From NCBI GenBank assembly GCA_937916485.1, contig CALFSV010000270.1, positions 1-34,788 of the forward strand: 34,788 bases of DNA, given 5' to 3'. The stretch's first letter is position 1. Every line of letters begins with the position of its first letter. This DNA is from an uncultured Paracoccaceae bacterium (GTDB lineage Bacteria; Pseudomonadota; Alphaproteobacteria; Rhodobacterales; Rhodobacteraceae). Both the position numbers and the translations under genes were made by a program. The notes below the pieces were generated by a model. The model searched no databases and had not been told where the DNA came from. It saw nothing but the letters and a program-made list of their open reading frames with translations. Positions 24,584 through 31,258 of this stretch are shown in pieces.

Positions 24584-25269
24584 GCCCGAGCCTCCATAGC
24601 ATTAAGGGTTGCGATGACCGCCCCCGAGGGCATGACATCGGCATATTTCCCGTTCATGTCCCACAGGTTGACGGCATGTGATGTTGGCGCGCGGTCATAG
24701 ACGCAATCCTCGGGCACGATGACCTTGAAATTGAGTGCAAACGCATCCGTAACTGAAGACCTGACACAACCCGATGTGGTGCAGCCCGTCACCACCAGCG
24801 TATCAACACCTAGATCGATCAGATGGCTGGTCAGCGGTGTTCCAAAGAACGCGCTTGGGTGTTTCTTGGGCAAAAGCACATCGCCGGGCACCGGGGCGAC
24901 CTCGGCGACGAAATCATACCCTTTTGCATCAATCCCCATGATCGAGGGGATTTTCTGTGCCAGCCGCCCGCCATCGGTTGCGGCATTCTTGGGCGCGACA
25001 TGGGGGTAGAGGACCGGGAAACCTTTGGCGCGGAACACCGCCAGCAAGGGCGAGATCCGGTCGACTGCCGCCCAACCAACATCACCGCAAGAGGTGGGGT
25101 ATTGCTTGATCGCTTCCCAATAAGGCAGCCGCTCTGTGCCAACGGTACGATATTGCACATCAATGATCAGCAGGGCCGGGCGCGTCCCAAAACCGCCTGC
25201 ACCGCCAAAGCCTGCGGCAGCATAACGACGTTCTTCTTCTTCGGAGATCACCCCGCTCCAAGCAGTCAT
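24580..25269 (-). CDS. Isochorismatase-fold amidohydrolase (copy 1; carbamoylsarcosine/maleamate amidase-like)
   Basis: A 229-residue cysteine hydrolase. The Asp-Lys-Cys triad is visible: LLIIDVQY (Asp37), PKKHPSAFFGT (Lys135 or 136) and VTGCTTSGCVRSS (Cys168). An N-terminal extension of about 30 residues and the SAFFGT and TSGCVR segments resemble N-carbamoylsarcosine amidase and maleamate amidohydrolase rather than true isochorismatase. The likely reaction is hydrolysis of a linear amide or carbamoyl group produced by ring opening, releasing ammonia. It is the first gene of the minus operon with two MmgE/PrpD genes and the flavoprotein, diverging from the PuuE-like gene at 25363. A candidate operator lies 25 bases upstream. 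Confidence 0.9.
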   Translation of the reverse strand: MTAWSGVISEEEERRYAAAGFGGAGGFGTRPALLIIDVQYRTVGTERLPYWEAIKQYPTSCGDVGWAAVDRISPLLAVFRAKGFPVLYPHVAPKNAATDGGRLAQKIPSIMGIDAKGYDFVAEVAPVPGDVLLPKKHPSAFFGTPLTSHLIDLGVDTLVVTGCTTSGCVRSSVTDAFALNFKVIVPEDCVYDRAPTSHAVNLWDMNGKYADVMPSGAVIATLNAMEARA

Positions 25270-25293
25270 AGCGCGTTCCTTTGCCAGGTTCAG

Positions 25294-25311
25294 CTTGTCA
25301 ACAGTTGACGA
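25294..25311. promoter_or_regulatory. Candidate GntR/FCD operator, site B
   Basis: CTTGTCAACAGTTGACGA contains the perfect palindrome GTCAAC-A-GTTGAC (25297-25309), and its core matches sites at 17409 and 31189. It stands in the 93-base gap between divergent operons (25269 minus, 25363 plus), so one regulator could control both. The match to a FadR-type TGTnnACA core is direct; the regulator assignment is inferred. Confidence 0.6.
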
Positions 25312-25315
25312 ACTC

Positions 25316-25340
25316 GCTGCAAGCTTGTCAACCTTGCAGC
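25316..25340. promoter_or_regulatory. Second operator-like inverted repeat beside site B
   Basis: Perfect 8-base arms GCTGCAAG (25316-25323) and CTTGCAGC (25333-25340) enclose the 9-base spacer CTTGTCAAC. The spacer repeats the left half of site B: AGCTTGTCAAC occurs at 25292-25302 and again at 25322-25332, exactly 30 bases apart, about three helical turns. This spacing suggests cooperative binding or looping. A hairpin in the 5' untranslated RNA of the plus operon is the alternative. Confidence 0.45.
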
Positions 25341-25362
25341 ATCGTTACAAACGGGGAACGCG

Positions 25363-26250
25363 ATGGAAATCCGCCAACATGACCGTTACGAGTTCAGCGC
25401 CTTGCCAGATCGCCCGACCTATACCTGGCCGGGGGGCAAGCGGCTGGCGGTCAGCCTATGCAACAATATCGAATGGTTTTCGTTCATGTCCGGGCTTGGC
25501 AGCGACCACACCTTGCCCGGTGCTGCGCAGACAACGCGCAACTATGCATGGCGCGATTATGGCAACCGGGTCGGCGTCTGGTACCTTTTCGACCTGCTTG
25601 ATGAATTGGGTCTGCCGTGTTCGCACAACGTGAATGCCGCCGCATTAGCGCACTGCCCCCAAATCGTGGCGCGGATCATCTCCCGTGGCGACGAGGTGAT
25701 CGGCCATGGCCTGACAAATTCCGAGCGCCAAGACATCATGGACGAGGCGACCGAGCGCGCGATGATTGCGGAAACATCGGACACCATCGCCCAGCATTTC
25801 GGTGCCCGCCCCAAGGGCTGGCTTGGCCCCTATATCGTGCAATCACCCGCGACACTCGATCTGCTGAAAGAGGCGGGCTATACCTATACGCTCGATTGGC
25901 CTGCCGATGACCAACCATTTTGGATGCGTACCAAAACCGGGCCGATCCTATCGGTACCCTATTCCATCGAACTCAACGACAGCCCAGCGCAGGTTTTTCG
26001 CCATCACACGGGCGTGGATTTCGAACAGATGATCGTCGATCATTTCGACGAGATGCTGCTGCAATCCGAAAAATATCCGCTGGTCTTCAATATCGTGATG
26101 CATCCTTTCGTCATCGGCCAGCCATTTCGCCTGCGCGCATTGCGCCGCGCCTTGGACCATATCTTGGCGCAGCGCGACGATTTGTGGATCACCACCCCGG
26201 GTGGCATCGCAGCATATGTGGCCACCCTTCCCGAAGGAACGCTGCCATGA
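25363..26250 (+). CDS. PuuE/allantoinase-like polysaccharide-deacetylase-fold hydrolase (type III)
   Basis: A 295-residue protein distinct from both types in the paired cassettes. Shared marks are DYGNRVGVWYLFDLL near residue 65, VIGHGLTNSERQD near residue 110, RPKGWLGP near residue 147, DWPADDQPFWM near residue 177 and VMHPFVIGQPFRLRAL near residue 245. The N-terminal CNNIEWFSFM segment takes the place of NVEHYEY. No signal peptide or classical CE4 TFDDG motif is present. An allantoinase, cyclic imidase or related ring-opening hydrolase is likely. It leads a plus operon with two SnoaL-like genes and overlaps the first as ATGA. The ATG follows ACGGGGAACGCG. Confidence 0.85.
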   Translation: MEIRQHDRYEFSALPDRPTYTWPGGKRLAVSLCNNIEWFSFMSGLGSDHTLPGAAQTTRNYAWRDYGNRVGVWYLFDLLDELGLPCSHNVNAAALAHCPQIVARIISRGDEVIGHGLTNSERQDIMDEATERAMIAETSDTIAQHFGARPKGWLGPYIVQSPATLDLLKEAGYTYTLDWPADDQPFWMRTKTGPILSVPYSIELNDSPAQVFRHHTGVDFEQMIVDHFDEMLLQSEKYPLVFNIVMHPFVIGQPFRLRALRRALDHILAQRDDLWITTPGGIAAYVATLPEGTLP

Positions 26251-26633
26251 CGCGTGATGACCAGATTGCACTTGTCACCCGCTATTTCAAAGCGGTCGAT
26301 GACGAAGACTTGATTGCCCTCTTGGATACGCTTTGCCCCGATTGCGTGTTCAGCGTCGAAACCCATGACGTGCGGTTGGAGGGGCATGACCAAATCACCG
26401 CCATGTTCACCCGGCTTTGGCATGATCACGCAGCAGTGCTGCATCATGAGTTCGTCCATGTCCCCGACCCCGTGACAGGCGGTATCGCCAGCCGCTTTGC
26501 GGTACAAAACACCGCGCAGGACGGCAGGTTGACGCATAAATCCAACTGCAATTTTTTCGGGATCCGTGATGGGCGCTTTGCCACGGTCCGCGTCTACATG
26601 ACGGGACAGAACACGCTAAAGGGCACTGCATGA
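26247..26633 (+). CDS. SnoaL-like (NTF2-fold) protein, tandem copy 1
   Basis: A 128-residue alpha+beta cone protein. The ATG at 26247 overlaps the hydrolase stop. Features: LVTRYFKAVDDEDLIALLDTL at the start, TRLWHD near residue 55, HHEFVHVPDP near residue 66, IASRFAVQNT, KSNCNFFGIRDGRF and VYMTGQNTLK at the end. The fold holds isomerases, dehydratases, hydrolases and non-catalytic proteins, so no reaction can be assigned. It is clearly homologous to the next gene: ETH, HHxFxHxPxxxTGxIAS, KSNxNxF and VYMxGxNT are shared. Conserved histidines suggest catalysis or metal binding. Confidence 0.8.
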   Translation: MTRDDQIALVTRYFKAVDDEDLIALLDTLCPDCVFSVETHDVRLEGHDQITAMFTRLWHDHAAVLHHEFVHVPDPVTGGIASRFAVQNTAQDGRLTHKSNCNFFGIRDGRFATVRVYMTGQNTLKGTA

Positions 26634-27007
26634 CCGATGATGATCTGACAGCACTCGCGAAGCAATATTTCACCGCGTTGGACGCGCGCGATCCCGATGC
26701 ATTAGGTCAAACCCTCGCGGATAATTGTCGCGTTACGATCGAAACACATGGCATCACCTATGATGGGCGCGCGGCGATCTGCGATCTTTTCGCCACGCGT
26801 TGGCAAGGCCCGATGCGGGCCGCGCATCATGATTTCACCCATTCCCCCTCGGCCAGTACGGGGCGGATCGCCAGCCAGTTCACGGTAAGTTATTTCGGCC
26901 CAGATGCGCCGGAGCCGAAATCCAATGCCAATATTTTTTGCATGGTAGACGGCAAAATCACTGAGATTGCCGTCTACATGGCGGGCGCCAACACCATCAA
27001 GACGTAA
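26630..27007 (+). CDS. SnoaL-like (NTF2-fold) protein, tandem copy 2
   Basis: A 125-residue paralogue of the preceding gene, overlapping it as ATGA. It retains LAKQYFTALDARDPDAL, IETHGI, HHDFTHSPSASTGRIASQF, KSNANIFCMVDGKI and VYMAGANTIK. The pair probably arose by tandem duplication and may form a heteromer or act on two forms of a substrate. Its stop overlaps the convergent isochorismatase-fold gene by 11 bases. The function is unknown; an isomerase or dehydratase acting after ring opening is one option. Confidence 0.8.
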   Translation: MTDDDLTALAKQYFTALDARDPDALGQTLADNCRVTIETHGITYDGRAAICDLFATRWQGPMRAAHHDFTHSPSASTGRIASQFTVSYFGPDAPEPKSNANIFCMVDGKITEIAVYMAGANTIKT

Positions 27008-27668
27008 GCAGGCCCAGCACCTCATCGGTCGAGCGCACCTTGCCAAAGAAGCGGGCGAAATTGCGCATCGTGCCCTCGTGCAATTCCTTGTGGGTGGTCG
27101 CGCAGGCATCTTCGACCAGCGTGACGGCATAGCCACGATCAGCCGCTTCACGGGCAGTCGTTTCCACGCACATGTTGCTCGACACGCCAACCATGAAAAG
27201 ATGCTCACGGTCCATCGTGCGCAAAAGGTGGTCCAACCCCGTGGAAGCAAAGGCCCCGATCGATGTTTTGCGCACGATCGGATCACCAGGTTTGGGGGCT
27301 AGCTCTTCGATAATCTGGTGGGCGCGCTGACCTTCGTAATTATTCACCGACTGAAAGAAGCTGCGCATATGCACTGGCGCATCCGAACAATCGGAAAGCG
27401 CTGCGCCGATGGTGATATAGACGACCTTGCCGCCCGCCGCCCGCATCGCCTTGATCAAGCGTTGGGTGTTGGGGATGACCAGCGCATCGATCCGGTCGAA
27501 ACGCCAATCAGTCACGCTATTGCCCTCGGCCTTCATCTTCGCCGCCAAGGGGCCGCTGCTGTGGCCGGTCGCATATTGCATGTCGACGATCACAAGGGCC
27601 GAGCGGGCGGGCTCCGTGATCCTTTCGGCGTTGAATTGGCCGACATAGTCGACGTTGATCTGGCTCAT
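26997..27668 (-). CDS. Isochorismatase-fold amidohydrolase (copy 2)
   Basis: A 223-residue cysteine hydrolase with Asp29 (LVIVDMQY), Lys134 (IVRKTSIGAF) and Cys167 (VSSNMCVETTAREA). The SSNMCVETTAREA segment is closer to the biuret/ureidoacrylate and nicotinamidase-like branch than to copy 1, so the two amidases are old paralogues. The likely reaction is hydrolysis of an amide or carbamoyl group of a linear intermediate. It is the last gene of the five-gene minus operon starting near 31170 and overlaps the AtuA gene as ATGA. Ureidoacrylate or malonamate-type substrates are possible; none can be confirmed from sequence. Confidence 0.9.
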   Translation of the reverse strand: MSQINVDYVGQFNAERITEPARSALVIVDMQYATGHSSGPLAAKMKAEGNSVTDWRFDRIDALVIPNTQRLIKAMRAAGGKVVYITIGAALSDCSDAPVHMRSFFQSVNNYEGQRAHQIIEELAPKPGDPIVRKTSIGAFASTGLDHLLRTMDREHLFMVGVSSNMCVETTAREAADRGYAVTLVEDACATTHKELHEGTMRNFARFFGKVRSTDEVLGLLTS

Positions 27669-29071
27669 GGTCTATCCTTTTCGATGTCGTGAAGGGTGAC
27701 GGGAAAGAGCGCGTCAAGCGCATCCCAGGTGTCGAGTTGCATGATATGATAAAGCGAAAACGCATAGGCCGGCCCTGCGTCCAGCTCGGGCGGGGTGATC
27801 GGAAAGGCCAAGTTGCCGCCGGTACAAAGCCTACCGTCAAAGCCCCAATGCAAGAGGTGTTGGCGCGCGGCGGCGGCAACCGCGCGGGCCGTTTCGAGAT
27901 CAGGGGCGATGCATTCGCCGAATAAAAAGACCTCGCGCGGGGTGGTCGTCGGGGGCGTGGGCCAATCCAACACCCCGTCAATACCATAGCGGCGAAACTG
28001 GAGCGTCCAAGGCGCGTCTTGCGTTTGCGGGATCATCTCGGCGACCAAGTCACACACAGCCGCTAAGATCTCGGACGAGGCCGCGATAAAGCCGGGATCG
28101 GCGACCCCGGCCAAGATGGCAACGCGGTGGCCAACCGGGCGGGCAGCCTCGACCTTGACGCTGGGTTGTGCGGAGTCATGCCAGACGGCACCGCTGACAT
28201 GGACACAGCGCGCATCGATTGCGGTATAGCGCGCAGCGCTGAGATCGACATGCCCCTCAGGCTCGAAAACGCGCGTTGGATCGGCCTGTTCGTAAAGCGC
28301 ATGAGCCGCGACCGACAAAGGCGTCGCTGCACGCGATGGGTTCATGCTTTCCAAGCTGAACCCATCGCCCGACAGCGTGGCCAGCATCGCATCGCGCCCA
28401 CCTGGTTCGCAACACAGCGACGTACATTCGAGGATCTTGGCCATATGGACCGCCGGCCCTTTGGGGTAGCCCAAAAGGACGGGAACCACGGCAAAGGGGG
28501 CGGTATCGCAGGCGCGTCCGGCAAGGATCACATCCGCACCTGCCGCCAAGGCGGTGGCAAAGGCGCGCTGACCCATCTGGCCCACGATATGGGTCGATGG
28601 CGCGATCTGTGCCGTGATTGGGCCAATAGGGGCGAGGCGGTTGGCATGTTCGGCCGCCTGCACCATGTCGCGGGGCATATCGGCCGCGATCGTTGCAAGG
28701 CGGAACGCAAGGCCAAGTTCGGCTGCGACCGAACGCAAAAGGGCCGCGACCTCTGCCAGATGCGGCGCGGCGCCAGCTGTGCCCGAGCTACCGATCAAAA
28801 GCGGCACATCCAGATCGCGCGCGGCGCGCAGCACCATCGCCAGATCGCGCCGTACCATCGAAGGCGCCGCCGCCATCTTCCCCGATCCAAGGTAATGTGG
28901 CCCCGGATCGATGGAACCCATATCGGCGGCGATCACATGCGGCGCGCGGGCAATGCCTGCGTCAAAGGCCGCTTTTGGGATGCCCAGCCCCAATTGCCCC
29001 GAAGCCGCCAAAACACGCAGCGGCGCATCCGTCCCCGGCCAGTCAGCGGCTAGGCGCGAAAAGGCACTCAT
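27665..29071 (-). CDS. AtuA-family (DUF1446) acyclic terpene utilisation-like protein
   Basis: A 468-residue protein with typical DUF1446 features: VLAASGQLGLGIPKAAFDAG near residue 20, ADMGSIDPGPHYLGSG near residue 49, LIGSSGTAGAAPHLAEV near residue 92, and ILAGRACDTAPFAVVP near residue 200. AtuA was named for citronellol degradation in Pseudomonas, but many homologues occur in unrelated catabolic operons and their chemistry is not settled. It overlaps DUF4387 upstream and the isochorismatase-fold gene downstream, both as ATGA, so it is part of the same pathway segment. AtuA and DUF4387 often adjoin and may form a complex. The reaction cannot be assigned. Confidence 0.88.
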   Translation of the reverse strand: MSAFSRLAADWPGTDAPLRVLAASGQLGLGIPKAAFDAGIARAPHVIAADMGSIDPGPHYLGSGKMAAAPSMVRRDLAMVLRAARDLDVPLLIGSSGTAGAAPHLAEVAALLRSVAAELGLAFRLATIAADMPRDMVQAAEHANRLAPIGPITAQIAPSTHIVGQMGQRAFATALAAGADVILAGRACDTAPFAVVPVLLGYPKGPAVHMAKILECTSLCCEPGGRDAMLATLSGDGFSLESMNPSRAATPLSVAAHALYEQADPTRVFEPEGHVDLSAARYTAIDARCVHVSGAVWHDSAQPSVKVEAARPVGHRVAILAGVADPGFIAASSEILAAVCDLVAEMIPQTQDAPWTLQFRRYGIDGVLDWPTPPTTTPREVFLFGECIAPDLETARAVAAAARQHLLHWGFDGRLCTGGNLAFPITPPELDAGPAYAFSLYHIMQLDTWDALDALFPVTLHDIEKDRP

Positions 29072-29367
29072 ACAATCAAATCCAACAAGGGCGTATGCTG
29101 CTGCGCGCCATAGGCGTCGCGATCACCGGGCGCACCCGCAGGAACACTGCGTGGCAAAACGATCTTGACCGCATGAGCCGATGGCACGGCTATGATGCGC
29201 ACATCCTCAGGTCTGCGGGCATAGCAGCGCGCCACGGCCGCTACTGTCAACGCGGCGACACCACGCGCAAAACCCGGCGCATCGGCGAAGAGCACATCAA
29301 CCGTCAAAAGGGTCGGCCCGGCATTTTTGGAACGGATCACCCGTGCAAGGTCAGACAAGATCATCAT
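29068..29367 (-). CDS. DUF4387-like small protein, probable AtuA partner
   Basis: A 99-residue protein starting at the ATG at 29367 (or the next codon, 29364); the frame is open further upstream only inside the neighbouring hydrolase gene. It begins MMILSDLARVIRSKNAGP and contains TLLTVDVLFADAPGF, RCYARRPEDVRI and VKIVLPRS. Its size, the RSKNAGP motif and its position directly before AtuA match the DUF4387 family as I know it. It overlaps the upstream gene by 17 bases and AtuA as ATGA. It is probably a subunit of the AtuA protein; no catalytic residues are evident. Confidence 0.78.
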   Translation of the reverse strand: MMILSDLARVIRSKNAGPTLLTVDVLFADAPGFARGVAALTVAAVARCYARRPEDVRIIAVPSAHAVKIVLPRSVPAGAPGDRDAYGAQQHTPLLDLIV

Positions 29368-30262
29368 TGGCCCCCCATGCGGCGCGGCAATGATCGGCAA
29401 TCTGACTTGGCGTCGTGCTCCAGATACCATCGATCGCGCAGAGCCGATCCAACGCCGCGCGCAGGTAGCGGATGCGATGCGGCTGTCCAATTACCCAAGG
29501 ATGCAAGGACAACATAAAGCTGCGGCCACCTTCGGCCGCCAATGCCGTGGCCGCGTCGCCGACAAGGCCGGGGTAGCGCGGATTGGGCACCTTGCGCAGC
29601 CAAAGGGCCGTAACATCATCCCATTCCATTTGGTTCGGGATCGAGACAAGCGAAGGGCTTGTCAAGAACGGATAGGGTTGGTCGTCATTGGGCCAATCAA
29701 GCAGGTGATCATAGCCCGCCTCGGCCAAAAGTTGCGGCGTCTTGGTGCTTTCGCCGCTGTCTGGACCCAGCCAGCCCCTTGGACGCTGGCCCAACACACG
29801 GGTGAAGGTAGCGGTTGTGCGCGCGATCAAGTCGCGCTCCTCGCGCTCGGACATCGCGGCGGTCAGCATGCGTGATTGGTATTCACCATGCGCCACGAAT
29901 TCCGCCCCCAGCGCCTGCAATTCTGCAACGGCGCGCGGATAGCGTTCAAGCGCGCTAGCATTGGCCGCAACGCTGAGCTTTAGTCCACGCCCCTTGAGTG
30001 CTTGCAAGACACGGAACAGCCCGATCCGGTTGCCGTATTCGCGCTGGGTAAAAGGGCGATATTCCGGAAAGTAGAACCCGTATTCGCCGGTGAAGCGGCT
30101 GTCGCGCCATGCGCCCTCGGGCGGATCCAACTCCCAGTATTCGAGATGGATCAGCACGCAGACCGCCATGCACGCGCCGCCCGGCCATGACAGCGCCTGA
30201 CGCGTCGGCATGGCGGAAAATGCGTATAGGCTGTGGTCCATCCCCTTGCGCGGGCGGGTCAT
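29351..30262 (-). CDS. PuuE/allantoinase-like polysaccharide-deacetylase-fold hydrolase (type II, copy D)
   Basis: A 303-residue protein with ATG at 30262, overlapping the type I stop as ATGA. It is the counterpart of the gene at 12778: KGMDHSLYAFSA, VCVLIHLEYWELDPPEG, TQREYGNRIGLFRVLQAL, FVAHGEYQSRM, RPRGWLGPD, DWPNDDQPYPF, WLRKVPNPRYP and SLHPWVIGQPHRIRYL. The MDHxLY start and WLRKVPxP segment are specific to type II. It is predicted to be cytosolic and to open a cyclic amide or imide, with a substrate related to but not the same as that of the other pair. Its 3' end overlaps DUF4387 by 17 bases. Confidence 0.85.
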   Translation of the reverse strand: MTRPRKGMDHSLYAFSAMPTRQALSWPGGACMAVCVLIHLEYWELDPPEGAWRDSRFTGEYGFYFPEYRPFTQREYGNRIGLFRVLQALKGRGLKLSVAANASALERYPRAVAELQALGAEFVAHGEYQSRMLTAAMSEREERDLIARTTATFTRVLGQRPRGWLGPDSGESTKTPQLLAEAGYDHLLDWPNDDQPYPFLTSPSLVSIPNQMEWDDVTALWLRKVPNPRYPGLVGDAATALAAEGGRSFMLSLHPWVIGQPHRIRYLRAALDRLCAIDGIWSTTPSQIADHCRAAWGANDDLV

Positions 30263-31170
30263 GGGGCAAGCCCTTCGTGCCAAGCGATGTGATCTTGGCA
30301 ATGGGCAAGATAGTGATCGGCGATCTCTTCGCCGGTCGCGGCCCAGACGCCGTCATGCCCAAGCACATATTCCAAGGCGCGCGCCAGATGCGCGATGCGA
30401 TGCGCCTGTCCCATCATATAGGGGTGCAGCGCGATGCACATCACCTGACCGCCCTCAGCATATAGCTCGTCAAAGCCGTCGCGGATCATTTGTGCCATAT
30501 CCTCGGCCTCGAATTGCTGCCGGTGCAGGATCGAGTCGTTGAGGTCCATCGTATAAGGTAATGTGATCAGGCGCCCCGTCGTCGTCCGCAGCGGCACGGG
30601 TTGGTCATCATGATGCCAATCGGTGTAATATGTGATGCCCGCCTCGGCGATCAGATCAGGTGTGTTGAGGGTGAAAGAGGCGGCCGGGCTAAACCAGCCA
30701 CGGATCTGCCGCCCCGTCAGTTCGCCGTAAAGATCCACACATTCGCGGATAGCCGCGCGTTCCTCTTCCTCGGAATAATTCCAGTGATAGCGGGTATTAT
30801 ACATCCCGTGGCACAGCACCGACCAATTGCGCGCCTCCATCGCGTGAAAGATCTCGGGGTAATGCACCCAATTCGCCATCGACAGCGAGACCGTGGCGCG
30901 CAGCGCAAGCCGGTCGAAAAGATCGAACATCCGCCAAAGGCCAACGCGGTTGCCATAATCGCGCGATCCATAGCCGATCACATCGGGATGTGGTGTACGC
31001 GGCCATGGGTTGCGCACCGGCGATGGCAGTGGCCTGTATTCGTAATGCTCAACATTGGGCACCACCCACAGCGCCAATTTTGCACCATTTGGCCAAACGA
31101 TCTTCGGCCGATCCGGCCAAGCCGAGTAGGGCGCGCGGTCTGCATGGGGAATTGAGTGTTGAGATCGCAC
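30259..31170 (-). CDS. PuuE/allantoinase-like polysaccharide-deacetylase-fold hydrolase (type I, copy E)
   Basis: A type I hydrolase and counterpart of the gene at 13680: WVVPNVEHYEYRPLPSP, WPRTPHPDVIGYGSRDYG, NRVGLWRMFDLF, CHGMYNTRYHWNYSEE, RGWFSPAAS, DWHHDDQP and ALHPYMMGQAHRIAHL. The start is uncertain: the frame opens with TTG at 31188, but GTG at 31170 follows a purine-rich AGAGAGAC and is preferred (303 residues). It begins the minus operon of five overlapping genes ending at 26997. Upstream lies a TGTnnACA site. A cytosolic cyclic-amide hydrolase is expected. Confidence 0.84.
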   Translation of the reverse strand: MRSQHSIPHADRAPYSAWPDRPKIVWPNGAKLALWVVPNVEHYEYRPLPSPVRNPWPRTPHPDVIGYGSRDYGNRVGLWRMFDLFDRLALRATVSLSMANWVHYPEIFHAMEARNWSVLCHGMYNTRYHWNYSEEEERAAIRECVDLYGELTGRQIRGWFSPAASFTLNTPDLIAEAGITYYTDWHHDDQPVPLRTTTGRLITLPYTMDLNDSILHRQQFEAEDMAQMIRDGFDELYAEGGQVMCIALHPYMMGQAHRIAHLARALEYVLGHDGVWAATGEEIADHYLAHCQDHIAWHEGLAP

Positions 31171-31258
31171 CGCGCTGTCTCTCTGCAAACTGTTTACAAT
31201 TTATACTAAACAAGACAGGCTATACAGCAAGCCCCGACGCGCCGCTGCTGGAGGTAGA
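31171..31258. promoter_or_regulatory. Divergent control region, PuuE-like pair / lyase copy 3
   Basis: An 88-base AT-rich gap between a minus operon and lyase copy 3. It contains the candidate operator at 31189-31201, a looser inverted repeat TGTTTA (31191-31196) and TAAACA (31207-31212) overlapping it, and a GGAGGT ribosome site at 31250-31255. TATACT (31204-31209) and TATACA hexamers could be -10 boxes, but I cannot pair either with a good -35. Confidence 0.5.
31189..31201. promoter_or_regulatory. Candidate GntR/FCD operator, site C
   Basis: ACTGTTTACAATT matches 11 of 13 positions of ACTGTCAACAGTT at 17409 outside the two-base centre and one A/G change, and retains TGTnnACA. It is preceded by GCAA, as at 17404. 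It lies between divergent genes, as sites A and B do. Confidence 0.5.

Noticed and set aside
26040..26537. Minus-strand open frame across the PuuE-like and SnoaL genes
   Set aside because: It crosses the ATGA junction of two well-supported genes and resembles no family.
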